64,000 bases of DNA from Ceratodon purpureus (GCA_014871385.1 CM026423.1:15544467-15608466); one strand, 5' to 3'. Positions 1-10,640 are shown, numbered from the stretch's first letter. A program made the numbers and translations. The notes: generated by a model not told the origin, from the letters alone.

Positions 1-371
1 TGCCTCTTATAATCTATGTATCTTCTTATTCTTTGTAAGCCTTTTATAATCTATGTATCTTATTTTATGTCATGTAAATTCATACCTACTACCTTTTATG
101 TGTACACTTCAAAACCTGGCCCTTGAAATATTGGATGAAAATCATTCGGCGCAAGTTTTCAGTCATCAGTGATGCAAATATTCATCAGGTCGTACTTACT
201 ATAATTAAATAAATTTCATGAGCCATGAGCGTAAAAAGTACGCTCATGGCTTACAGCTCATTGCTCACTGCTCATGTCATAGCCTCCCTCTTCAAAAAGG
301 ACTCCAAGTAGATTTCTTTTATTTCTTGGTTATTTCTTTTTAGAACATGAATTTGATTTTTCTAAATAAAA
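1..371. other. AT-rich spacer with a small hairpin
   Basis: No gene seen. A short direct repeat occurs near 6 and 45. Positions 221-233 and 239-251 form a perfect 13-bp inverted repeat around a 5-base loop. It is followed by GCTCA/GCTCAC copies up to about 275 that resemble the TGAGC repeats in the ends of the large transposon at 4745-9522. Confidence 0.6.
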
Positions 372-379
372 GTAAAAAC

Positions 380-523
380 CAGTGTTGGACTGTTATGGCA
401 TCTTCTACAGTGAAATCTTGGACGGTGGTTCATTCAAGATACCCGTGGACCTCAAACGGGTATTTAGAATGAACCACTGTCCAAGATTTAACTGTAGAAA
501 GATGCCATGACAGTCCAACACTG
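380..523. mobile_element. hAT-like foldback MITE, 144 bp
   Basis: The two halves are imperfect reverse complements along almost their whole length, with arms of about 68 bases and a loop near 449-457. The termini read CAGTGTTGGAC and its complement, as in hAT elements. Exact 8-bp direct repeats GTAAAAAC at 372-379 and 524-531 abut both ends, the hAT target-site length. It has no coding capacity and is therefore non-autonomous. A transcript across it would fold into a long hairpin. Confidence 0.85.
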
Positions 524-531
524 GTAAAAAC

Positions 532-1238
532 CATGAAGAGGATTGATTAAGTAGTTGCCATGATGTTGTGTTCAAAGGCTACTTGGGTTCAAATATCTGT
601 AAAATACTTTCTTTTTAACGGAGTATGTAGATGTTTGTGTGCCTTAGACTTTCTTAGAAACCTTTGCCTTGCATTATTTCCTTCTTTCGGCTTAGAGAGC
701 TTAGATTAACATCTCTCAGACATAACTTCTAAATAGAAAAATATCAAAAAAAGATGTTGATTTATTTAAAAATAGATGCAATGCATTTATGACCAAAGTC
801 AGTCTTTGGAATTGAAAGGGTAGTATTTTCTCTTATACTTTGTTTTTTCCGTTTTAAAATTCTAAGTAATTTTAAATTTCAATGAATTTTGAGGTTTGAT
901 TTTATGAATGAAAATATATGTTTTTTGTATTTGAATGTTGTTTATATATTGGTTATAAACTCAAAAAGTTTTTATATTTGGAAAAAAAATTCAAAAAAAT
1001 GATCAAATATTCATCTAAGCAACTCAAATGAAACCATTGTTTAACGAGTATAGTTTTAGGTCTAGTTTGGTAAAGTGAAATAGTGTCAACAATAAGAACT
1101 TATACTACATGACATTATAAGGCACATTTAATAAACTTTTTATACTTTTTTATACTTTAAAGAACTATTTTACAACATTAAAAATTAGCATTGATTGTAT
1201 GCAAATGAAGATTTCATATCATACTTATATTTTGTATA
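532..1238. other. AT-rich spacer, nothing recognised
   Basis: AT-rich sequence with no open frame of note and no clear repeat. Confidence 0.6.
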
Positions 1239-1502
1239 CCGTAGCCTACTAGCAGCTTCGACCATGCTCCGTCAAATATTTAATTACTTTGAAAAAATGA
1301 TGTTCGACACCTCCAAAATGAATTTCTCAATTTTCGTTTTTTAGCCAAAAATCAGTAAAAATGACCTGAAATGGCTTAGAACCAACAAAATATTGCAAAA
1401 ACTAATCTAATCTAATTTCGATTTTTTGACTTCATAATTTTCTAATTTTTTTGTTTTCTATTTTTAGAATTATTTTTGTACAAAGCTGCTAGTAAGCTAC
1501 GG
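1239..1502. mobile_element. Small TIR element (MITE), 264 bp
   Basis: Terminal inverted repeats of about 22 bp, CCGTAGCCTACTAGCAGCTT at the left and its complement with one change at the right (1481-1502). TA flanks both ends, so a TA target is possible, but the flank extends the palindrome and the superfamily is uncertain. The interior is AT-rich and non-coding. Confidence 0.65.
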
Positions 1503-2254
1503 TATCTTGAGTAAGAAAATGATAATGCCAAAGAAGGTGCCAATTGCAATTACCGTGATTTATTTAAAAAGTACTATAAGGAAAATGAATTCAATAAATC
1601 CAAGATTGCATGTTTGAATGAATACTTGTAAGGAAGCACTTTATACAAACTTCAAAGAATGTATGTTTGTAATTGCAAATCTAGTAAATAAAGAAGGTTG
1701 GAAATTTGTGGTATGCAATTTCATCCATACATTGATAAATCGTTATCAACCCTCAAATCCAAAAAAAAAAAAAAAAAACACTTAATAGTAGATCATTATC
1801 AATCTTTTTATTAGAAATAGATACAGAATTTATTTGTATCAGAACAATTTTGTTATCTAAATTGCCTTTAGATGACATTCCTTTGAATATGAGAATCTTA
1901 GTTTCATCTTTGAATATGATTTTTTTCATCTCTTATATTTTTTTGTACAATATCAATATGATCATAATATTTAAATGCCTATGTGTTGTGCCAAAATGGG
2001 TCTTTTGGAATTGAGTCATACAGTATTTGATGGCTTTATTACAAAGGTGTTGACTGAAACGCACCTTTATTCTAATGCTTTCAACTTTTAAAAAAAAATA
2101 TGTTTGTCATCTGTGATAGGTTATGATTGAATTAGCTAATGTCGTATGGATTGGATGGATCCTTGTCATTGAGATTGTGTTCCTTCATTTCCAAACATTT
2201 TGCTTCATACATACCTTAAGTTGCATTTATCATAACTTTGATTTTTGTTTGTCA
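1503..2254. other. AT-rich spacer
   Basis: No gene seen. An A homopolymer of about 19 bases lies near 1761. Confidence 0.5.
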
Positions 2255-3135
2255 AATTTCCTAGGATTAAAAAGATAATCTGTGATTGATAATGTAAAGT
2301 CCAATTATTCAAAGAAATTGTTTAAATATTACTTTAATTTGCATTTTAGAAAGCAAACGTTTAAGACCACTAACATTTTTTGCACTATTCTTGAAAATTT
2401 GGAGACTACAATATAACTAACAAGGGATTTTTTGGATCTAAATGATGCTTTGTTAGTGATAACATAATCTTCTACTTTTTAAAAAAGTGCATGAAAATCA
2501 TCGTAGATCGCATTTAAGTTAGCAAAAGTTTGTGTCTCCCAACATTCTCCATATTTGAAAGACCCATTGTTAGCGATAATGTAATCTTCAAATTTTTAAA
2601 TATTGTGCTTAAAAATCAGTACGTATTGTACTTTTAGTAGGAAATATTTGCGTCTACTACCATCATATGGATCCAAAAGACATTACTAAGCCTCTCATTG
2701 ATAATGTAACTCCAAATTCTTAAATAAAGTGTTTAAACTTTATCTCTATTCTCACTTGACATAGCAAAAGTTTGCGCTTTCCGATGTCCTTTGAATGCAA
2801 AAGACACTTCACCTTTGATAATATAACTCATAATTTCTAAATATAGTGCTTTCAAAATACATTAATTTGCAGTTTATCTAACAAAGGCTTGTATCCGTCA
2901 ACGTCTTTAGAATCAAAAAGATTCCTAGTGAGTCCTTGTGCAAAATAAAATAACATGCAAAGTTTCAAAACTAATGCTTAAATGTTACTTTAATTGCAAC
3001 TTATGTAGTAAAATTTGGTGCTGACTAACATCTTTGAATACAGAATACGTTTCAAAACTAATGCTTAAATGTTACTTTAATTGCAGTTTATGTAGTAAAA
3101 TGCATTTGTCCGTAATCAACATCTATAGAATAACC
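2255..3135. repeat. Degenerate tandem repeat, about 7 units of 90-160 bp
   Basis: The same order of landmarks recurs: GATAATGTAA, then an AAATTCTTAAATA-like stretch, then TTACTTTAATTGCA, then AGCAAAAGTTTG, then CAACATCTTTGAAT. Copies start near 2260, 2390, 2556, 2667, 2790, 2910 and 3045. The last two are the most alike. No open frame runs through it. Confidence 0.6.
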
Positions 3136-3156
3136 TCAAATTTTGGTGTTCAAATG

Positions 3157-3400
3157 AGCTGATATTTGACTATGCTGCTATGTATTTCTAATGTAGGCAC
3201 TACACATAGAGATTCTTTTCGTATATTCATTTTAATATATGTTGGAAAAGCGTCAACAAGAGCTTTCAAAAAACATATAGCAAGCCATACTTTAAAAAGG
3301 GAAAAAAAATCTTGTCATTTTCAATTCAGATTGTCAAAAAGTTTCAAAACTCAACCCATCTCAAGAGGGTTTTGGATCTGAAATACCCTTTTGAGGGTGT
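3157..3400 (+). repeat. Diverged copy of the 320-bp unit found in the element at 4745-9522
   Basis: The landmarks and order match the unit tandemly repeated at 6101-6925: GCACTACACATAGAGATT, GTTGGAAAAGCGTC, ACAAGAGCTTTC, AAAACATATAGCAAGCCATA, then an A-run and a TCATTTTC block. At 3450-3510 a further block (TTGAATTTTGAGTT, GGAATT) matches 5935-5995. The repeat family therefore exists outside the transposon, in older form. Confidence 0.65.
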
Positions 3401-4734
3401 ACAATATAAGTGTATAAAATGTGATTGGGATCTATAAAGAGTTATAGGTATTATGTATGTATTGAATTTTGAGTTGAATAGAAATGGCAAAGGAATTCAA
3501 AAAAAGTATAAGACTTGTAAATATTCTTCTAGATTATTTGTTCTAGACTAATTATTGTTTGTCTTTTGTATTAGATACTAGATTTGTACACATTACTCAT
3601 TAAACTATGATAGTATATTTTGCAAAAAAAACTCTTTACATTTAAGGTATATCATGTAGACAAGTGTTTTAATGGATCCAAAGTATGCTTGTGATAGTGG
3701 AACTTGCTTGGAGCGTTCTTGGCATTTTGTGGGTGTTCTAAAAATAAGTATGCACTTTTTTGGTTGTGTTGTACTTGTTTCTCGTTTGTTTTTTGTGATT
3801 GATTGTTCCATTTCACAAGTGTTCTTGGATCGAGCTCTTGGAAGGATTGCAGCTAATCAATGGTAAAGCGTCATAATTAATTTGCTCCAAGCAAACATGA
3901 TTTTATAATTGGTTGCGTTTTACTTGTTGCTCGCTTTCTGGAAATGAGCACAGAAGAGAAAGATTTCCAATAATGAAGTCGGAAATCATGATGAAGATAG
4001 CTTTTAATATTTATTTTGAAATTTTTTATGTGCCTGTGGCCGGCATGGGTCACGTTAGTCATTAATAATAATGGTAACTACTAGCTACACATTTTATGAT
4101 GGACATGCATTGTGGCATTTGATAAACTTTATGCTTGTTATAATAACTTGATTTCATTATTTAAAGCATGAATCTAAGCTTCATTGCTCAATAAAAGTTT
4201 ATATTGAGGATTGTTATAACATGTTTCTATGGATTACAATGGATGAATTAATATATTGCCTAGAACAAAATTCATACATCATAGTTATGAAAAACAAATA
4301 ACCCCCACTCATTGCTAGAGATTGTACCAAATTAGTCTACATAGAGGATGTTCTTATATATTCCCATTCATATTGTACTTTCCATCTACATTTCAATTCA
4401 TGTACAAAATACTTATGGCCATTTATTCTACTCTAGTAAGCCTTACTATCTACTTTGAGCTAAACTATAATCCATAAATCATTTAGACATTAAACAATAT
4501 CTCTGCACAAGTGATTTTTTAAAGGTTAAAAAAAAAAAAATCAAATTTTCTTTGTAATAAGGTTTTTCTAATACTTGCGTCATATTGGGATGATATGAAA
4601 ATGGTGCCTAAGTGCTAATATGTCGATATCTCTTTCACTAAATATATAAAAACTTTATTATATTTCAATATTTTGTAGTATTTGGTTAACTTTTCTTTTA
4701 ATTCAAAAATTTATTTATAAAAATGAACCATCAA
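3401..4734. other. AT-rich spacer
   Basis: Apart from the short block noted at 3450-3510, nothing is recognised. The small open frames near 3605-4062 lie on both strands and look like chance. Confidence 0.5.
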
Positions 4735-4744
4735 ATAGTAAGTG

Positions 4745-4955
4745 CAGCGACGCTATCTTGTGAGCGGTGAGCAGTGAGCGGTGAGCGGTGAGCACAAAAT
4801 TTCAGTTTTTTTCAAAAAAATATTTGAATTTTTTTTACAAAAATGAAATCTTTTCACCCAATTCTATCAAAAACCATAATCTTAAAACTCTTTCTTCGAA
4901 GACATGATTAAATAATAAATGACACCTATTACCGTGGAAGGTTAATAAATTTAAA
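4745..4955 (+). repeat. Left terminal inverted repeat of the Mutator-like element
   Basis: It begins CAGCGAC, then a 44-bp block (4752-4795) identical in reverse complement to the right end. The 7-8-bp TGAGC-type repeats inside could be transposase-binding sites. Similarity fades and resumes at the block around 4919-4950. Confidence 0.75.
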
Positions 4956-5771
4956 TATTTTTTAAAAAAATCCCAAAAAAGGAAAAACGAAAAAAATTGC
5001 TAAATTTATTTCAAAAAAAGAAATGGGATAAAAACCAAAACTAGGTGGGAAAAAACCTCTTACGCAAGGCCTTTTTGGATTCACAAAGAGAGTATTCTTT
5101 TATATCCACTTTTGAAAATAAAATTCCACAAAGATATAACATTGAAAGGTGGATCCGACAATCGATTACATGTGGTTTTAAAATTACAATTTTTGTTTTT
5201 AATATACCTATTTATGATTTACTATAGAATATTATATAATTGAAGGGGCTTAGTAGATATGATCTTCATTTATAGAAGGTAAGTTCAAATACATACTAAG
5301 CATAAATTTAAATTAAATCCGTTAGGAGAAAATATGAGTCACAATGTAAAAACTTCTATAGCAATTGCAATTAGTTCCAAAGAAACATCCAAAGGAATCT
5401 ATCAAGTGTAGTAAGTTCTAAAAACGCATAACTTTGTTGAAACCAAGTCGATGAAAGTATCCACTTTGTAATCCATCTATTAGAGATATAAAAAAATCTA
5501 GTAAACGTGTTTGCAGTACTTTTCTTGTCCTATCTTTCCAACAATTTATAATATCATCTTCATGAAATTTTAAAATGTACATTGCAGTTCATTGATGATA
5601 GTAATGGAGTACACCTTTCTCTTTCCACCATCTATAGAATTTAGAAATAACATATCTATAACTACAACATGGTATGAATTTTAAAATTATCATACAACAA
5701 TTGTTTAAACCCCTGAAGAAAGATTTCTAAAAACATGTGACAAGTATTATTTCCCAAAACAAATGATCTTG
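4956..5771. other. AT-rich interior of the Mutator-like element
   Basis: No gene recognised. One 60-codon open frame at 5045-5227 has no family resemblance and is probably chance. Confidence 0.5.
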
Positions 5772-6100
5772 TAATTTTCCATAAAAACTATCAAATAATA
5801 CTCAAAATTAAACCACTTGATGGAACTCTTGAATCTCAAAGACCCATAAAAGGATGTGTCTTTCCAATGAAAAATACATTCAAAGCATACAAAGTGACGT
5901 AGGAATCCAAAAGAGGTTTAACAATCACATGTTTATTGAATTTTGAGTTAAGTAAAAATAGGCATCCGACTTGAAAGGAATTAAAACGCATAAAAGTTCT
6001 TGAAAGTTAGAAAAGATAAATGTGGCCTTCACACCTCAAAGGGATCCGTAATGTATTAGCTTTTAAAAATTATTCAACAAAAAAGGTATTTTAACTATGC

Positions 6101-6925
6101 TGATATTCTGACAATGCTGTTTTGAATTCTTCAAATTGGCACTACACATGGAGATTTTCTCCAAATATTTGATGTAATACACCGTTGGAAAGCCCTCGAC
6201 AAGAGCTTTCCAAAAACATACAACAAGCCATATTTCCAAGAAAAAAAAAAAAAAATCTCGTCATTTTCCATGCGAATTGTCAGAAAAAGTGTCAAAATCC
6301 CACCCACCTTAGGGTGCTCTCGGATCCGAGAGGAGAATCTTTGGTCCAAATATTTGCCCACTTTTTATGCTCTACCATGAAAATATTATAGTATAACTCC
6401 ATTATAAATTTCTCAACTATTCTGATATTCTGACAATGCTGATTTGAATTCTTCAAATTGGCACTACACATGGAGATTTTCTCCAAATATTTGATGTAAT
6501 ACACCGTTGGAAAGCCCTCGACAAGAGCTTTCCAAAAACATACAACAAGCCATATTTCCAAGAAAAAAAAAAATCTCGTCATTTTCCATGCGAATTGTCA
6601 GAAAAAGTGTCAAAATCCCACCCACCTTAGGGTGCTCTCGGATCCGAGAGGAGAATCTTTGGTCCAAATATTTGCCCACTTTTTATGCTCTACCATGAAA
6701 ATATTATAGTATAACTCCATAATAAATTTCTCAACTATTCTGATATTCTGACAATGCTGATTTGAATTCTTCAAATTGGCACTACACATGGAGATTTTCT
6801 CCAAATCTTTGATGTAATACACCGTTGGAAAGCCCTCGACAAGAGCTTTCCAAAAACATACAATAAGCCATATTTCCAAGAAAAAAAAAAATCTCGTCAT
6901 TTTCCATGCGAATTGTCAAAAAAAG
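6101..6925 (+). repeat. Tandem repeat of a 320-bp unit, 2.6 copies
   Basis: Units start at 6101, 6423 and 6741 (spacing 322 and 318); much of the length difference comes from an A-run of 11-16 bases. The copies are otherwise almost identical. Each full unit contains a self-complementary stretch GGAAAGCCCTCGACAAGAGC and a CTCTCGGATCCGAGAG palindrome. The identical small open frames they contain reflect the repeat and are not evidence of genes. Confidence 0.9.
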
Positions 6926-7538
6926 TGAATGCAAGAGGCACCCCCAATCCATCTCTCGGATCCGAGAGGTGCCCCCAAGCTTCGACTTTCACTCGCTTTT
7001 TTGCTCCATGTGAGCTCCAGCTCAATGTTGGATGCTCAGATTTCTCTGCTTTTTCAATTTAAAGTGAAGGCAGAAAGCATCTCCGAACCATCCCTCGGAT
7101 CCGAGAGGTGCCTTGGCCAAGTATTTTTTTTTGTTTTTTTGAGTGCGTGGTTACAATTTTTATTCACAGTTTGAAGTTCAAAAACAGAATATATGTAAGA
7201 TTCTCGTCTCGGATCCGAGAGGAGAATATATGACAGAATATATGATAGAATAATCTATGATATATTCTCCTCTCGGATCCGAGACGAGAATCTTATATAT
7301 ATTCTGTTTTTGAACTTCAAACTGTGAGTAAAAATTGTAACCACGCACTCAAAAAAACAAAAAAAAATACTTGGCCAAGGCACCTCTCGGATCCGAGGGA
7401 TGGTTCGGAGATGCTTTCTGCCTTCACTTTAAATTGAAAAAGCAGAGAAATCTGAGCATCCAACATTGAGCTGGAGCTCACATGGAGCAAAAAAGCGAGT
7501 GAAAGTCGAAGCTTGGGGGCACCTCTCGGATCCGAGAG
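6317..7538. repeat. Eight copies of the palindrome CTCGGATCCGAG
   Basis: Copies at 6319-6330, 6637-6648, 6955-6966, 7094-7105, 7208-7219, 7272-7283, 7386-7397 and 7525-7536. Several extend to the 16-bp CTCTCGGATCCGAGAG. The last three mirror three on the left arm. No other copy was noticed in the window. Confidence 0.85.
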
Positions 7539-8079
7539 ATGGATTGGGGGTGCCTCTTGCATTCACTTTTTTTGACAATTCGCATGGAAAATGACGAGAT
7601 TTTTTTTTTTCTTGGAAATATGGCTTGTTGTATGTTTTTGGAAAGCTCTTGTCGAGGGCTTTCCAACGGTGTATTACATCAAATATTTGGAGAAAATCTC
7701 CATGTGTAGTGCCAATTTGAAGAATTCAAAACAGCATTGTCAGAATATCAGCATAGTTAAAATACCTTTTTTGTTGAATAATTTTTAAAAGCTAATACAT
7801 TACGGATCCCTTTGAGGTGTGAAGGCCACATTTATCTTTTCTAACTTTCAAGAACTTTTATGCGTTTTAATTCCTTTCAAGTCGGATGCCTATTTTTACT
7901 TAACTCAAAATTCAATAAACATGTGATTGTTAAACCTCTTTTGGATTCCTACGTCACTTTGTATGCTTTGAATGTATTTTTCATTGGAAAGACACATCCT
8001 TTTATGGGTCTTTGAGATTCAAGAGTTCCATCAAGTGGTTTAATTTTGAGTATTATTTGATAGTTTTTATGGAAAATTA

Positions 8080-8608
8080 AGCAAACTCATGTTTTATTGT
8101 TAAAACTCAAGTGCTCGAGTTGAGCTGTGCGTTTGCTTGTTCGACTTTGCTACTTGCAACGAACAAGTAGCGCTTTCTGTTTTTTTGTTTAAACCCCTTT
8201 TGTGGAGTATCGAACTGGTTCCTTCGGATCAAAGATGAGAATCTTCTTATGATTCTTATAATGTCAAAGATGACGTTTGCAAGGTAGTTGGATTTGAGGT
8301 TGTTTGTGTTGGAGAGCCTTTTCGGAGTTCTCATATCTTGAGTGATTGTAAGACAGTCTTTACCGTTGGGCCTGTACGATCTTTGAATAATCAGCTAAGA
8401 GCTTTGCATGTGTTAGAGTAAATTTTCTACTGTGTATATGCATTTTCAGTTTTAAATTGTTTTTTGTCCAGTCTCCCTTATATTGTTAAGACATGGTTTT
8501 TTTTTTATTGTACTTCTACTTTTACAAGATTATATGATATGATATAAAGTTATTCTAAGATGATGCTTGACTTGTTTGCATATCATCCGTCACTTTGACA
8601 TTTTTCAG
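8080..8608. other. Spacer between inverted duplication and gene fragment
   Basis: AT-rich, with a pyrimidine-rich tract leading to the TTTTTCAG acceptor at 8601-8608. It may be intron sequence of the captured fragment. No other feature seen. Confidence 0.4.
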
Positions 8609-9360
8609 CCGAAGCGTGAAATGACCTCTGAAAAATTGCAGCTTTTTGCAAATGCCAAGGTTTTTGCCAAGTACAAAGAGAGATGGCTAAAGTCGTGGAA
8701 CATGAGCAAAGAGAGTCGCCTGGAGTATAACCGTCCTCCATCACCAACTTCTGATTCAGTTCTCCGGGTTTGGATTGATCAAGTTGCCTTTTGGGCTGGG
8801 GTATGTATTCAAATCTTTTGGCTGAAATTGTTGAATTCATTCCATGTCTTCTACTGGTTAGAGAAACAATATATTTGTTTAAAGTAAAATATGTACTTAT
8901 AGAAATTGTCATTGTTTGTTACCGCAGTTAGAGGAGGAGGCTCTCAATTGTTATGCCAAGATTGTAGAGGAGGACATCATAGTGTTGAAGACACATGATT
9001 TACCAAATCCTGTAGAGTGCATTGGCTCTTGGATTGAGGCTCATTCCATCACTTTGTGGGGGAAAGCCTTTAGGAATTTTTTCCTAAGACTAGCACTTTT
9101 ACCAAGAAGGAGCCATTTCTCAACTAGGCTGGTGTTGAGAATGCTATGAAGGAGGCTATCTTGAGGTATTTCTGGAGGGAGTTGGTTGTCAAGGGTGCAT
9201 TTGACAAGAACGATATTCCACAGCGGTTTAAGAAGTGAGTGGATGTCTCTAGCAGTAATGTGTTTTTACAGATTATTAGAGAAAGCATTTTGGAGCTCCT
9301 CACCTCCATTGGATATGAATCGGGTGTAAATTTCTACATTGATCAATTTAGAAGCCATTA
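8609..9360 (+). pseudogene. Decayed intron-containing gene fragment inside the transposon
   Basis: Exon-like segment 8609-8800 lies between a TTTTTCAG acceptor and a GTATGT donor and encodes a charged helical stretch (KYKERWLKSWNM region). A second segment from 8928, after an ACCGCAG acceptor, continues in frame (LEEEALNCYAKIVEEDIIVL) to about 9080. The frame is then lost. Coding-like sequence resumes in another frame, with a stop at about 9126 and another at about 9236, and runs to about 9360 (GVNFYIDQFRSHYLL). Preserved splice sites mean it derives from genomic DNA, not a processed cDNA. The protein family is not recognised: it could be a captured host gene piece or an eroded transposon gene. 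Confidence 0.55.
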
Positions 9361-9375
9361 TCTTTTGAAAAAAAC

Positions 9376-9522
9376 CTTTAACTACCTTCCACGGCCATAG
9401 GTCCCATATATGCCATGTCATGCAAAATCATCTCAAAATATTCAAATAATAGTCAAAAATTTAAAAATTTAGTGCTCACCGCTCACCGCTCACTGCTCAC
9501 CGCTCACAAGATAGCATTCCTG
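9376..9522 (-). repeat. Right terminal inverted repeat of the Mutator-like element
   Basis: Complement of the left end. The 44-bp core at 9472-9515 matches 4752-4795 without a mismatch. An inner block near 9376-9400 matches 4919-4950 after a gap. Confidence 0.75.
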
Positions 9523-9532
9523 ATAGTAAGTG

Positions 9533-9932
9533 GAGTAAATTGGTGACGAGTAGCAAAAGAATAATCTACTATCTTATACAATGTATTGAATTGAGTTGTA
9601 TATGAGACCAAAAATTCGCTCATTCTTCCAAACCAATTTTGCAAATCAACCATGTAATTGATCTTTTTAAGCCTAAAACAACCATTGTCGAAATAATCCA
9701 TTCCAATGCTCCAAAAATTGTAATACATATATGTCAATTTGAAATGTTAGTAGGTATATATGACACCATACAAGAAATTACAACATAATTAGAAAACACA
9801 ATTTTATATATATATTTTTTGAACAAATTGAGGGTCCTCCAAATATCAACCCTCTAAAGGTGTTTCTGGACTTCAAAGACTTTTGGCCAATAAAAAAGCC
9901 CATGGCCCATCGAACTGATTTCATAAACCTGC
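9533..9932. other. AT-rich spacer
   Basis: No gene or clear repeat recognised. Confidence 0.5.
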
Positions 9933-10344
9933 AAGGTGGAGGCACCTATAACCGACCAGTTAAGAGATTTTCCACTAAGATTGGAGGTGTATAAGTTGAG
10001 GGAGATTTTTCCTTGAAGGGGAAATAGGTTTAAGGAGGAATGCAACTTTAAATGTCATGTTTACTTCAATAATTAATTTACTATGAATTTTGAAAGGTTT
10101 ATTTTTTTGTAATACATATAACCGATATGTAGGCCCACCTAAAACCGACCACCATGACACCAAAACTTGATCACTGTGCTAATACCAAAATATTCCCATA
10201 TGATTCCGGTATAATTCCCTTTCTACCAATTATGCTTGATACTTTCTTATAGTTCTCCCAAGATTTTGAACGGTAAGTGGTTGGAAATGGAGAAGTCTAT
10301 TGATTAGTTATGGGTACCTGGTCGGCTATGGGTGCCTCCACCTT
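9933..10344 (+). mobile_element. MITE, copy 1 of a two-copy family, 412 bp
   Basis: Terminal inverted repeats of about 27 bp: AAGGTGGAGGCACCTATAAC at the left, and the complement of AAGGTGGAGGCACCCATAGC at the right (to 10344). The whole element is reverse-complement homologous to 50423-50824. Internal landmarks such as GGAAATGGAGAAGTCTA and CCACCATGACACCAAAACTT are shared. It is non-coding, and no clear target duplication was assigned. Confidence 0.8.
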
Positions 10345-10592
10345 ATTGTTGTAAATGTGAAGTTCTTTTGAGAATTTCATGAATTGTCACATGCACTGAT
10401 TGAAAATTTTAGTATAATTCCTGTAAACCTCATTCGTATACATTTATTTTTCAATATTTTTTTGAAACAAGAGCCGACGAGGCCACTTGCATAAATTCTG
10501 TAATCCACATGCAATGAAGACACCACCATCAACCATGCGGTCTGGTAAACAGTAAACCAGAAGCGGTGCAGTTCTAAATCCCAAGCTCAATT

Positions 10593-10640
10593 TTTTATTT
10601 ATTTTTTTGAGTCAAATGGTGAGAATTCCATTGCAATCCC
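10593..10640 (-). mobile_element. Retroposon 3' tail, minus orientation
   Basis: Read on the minus strand it gives TTGCAATGGAATTCTCACCA, then TTTGACTC, then an A-rich tail. The same end occurs at 29905-29945 (minus), and a related end on + at 10803-10897. Sequence duplicated near the tail (AATCCCAAGCTCAATTTTTT before it, AATCCCAAGCTTAAATTTTC after it) suggests a target-site duplication. It is probably a truncated SINE or LINE end. Confidence 0.55.

Larger units (their letters stand above)
5772..8079. repeat. Near-perfect long inverted duplication (hairpin-forming)
   Basis: The right arm (7260-8079, 820 bp) is the reverse complement of the left arm, with only scattered single mismatches seen. 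Loop 7232-7259 is 28 bases. The inner 491 bp (6741-7231 with 7260-7750) and outer 329 bp (5772-6100 with 7751-8079) both pair. The left arm alone carries about 640 bp extra, two more copies of the 320-bp unit. High arm identity suggests the duplication is recent. A read-through transcript would be a long double-stranded RNA. Confidence 0.88.
4745..9522. mobile_element. Mutator-like non-autonomous DNA transposon, 4.78 kb
   Basis: An exact 10-bp direct repeat ATAGTAAGTG lies at 4735-4744 and 9523-9532, directly abutting termini that both begin CAG. A 44-bp stretch at 4752-4795 is the perfect reverse complement of 9472-9515 and is made of GTGAGCGG/GTGAGCAG repeats. Weaker terminal similarity continues inward (a GTGGAAGGT block near 4935 and 9385), giving long, imperfect TIRs of about 150-210 bp. 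TIR length and a 9-11-bp duplication fit the Mutator superfamily; hAT, with 8 bp, fits less well. No intact transposase is visible. Cargo: a large inverted duplication (5772-8079) and a decayed gene fragment (8609-9360). Confidence 0.8.

Noticed and set aside
6131..7788. Repeated open frames on both strands (for example those starting MTRFFFFLEIW or MESPRQELSK)
   Set aside because: They are copies of the same repeat unit in different frames, contain translated A/T runs and have no family features.
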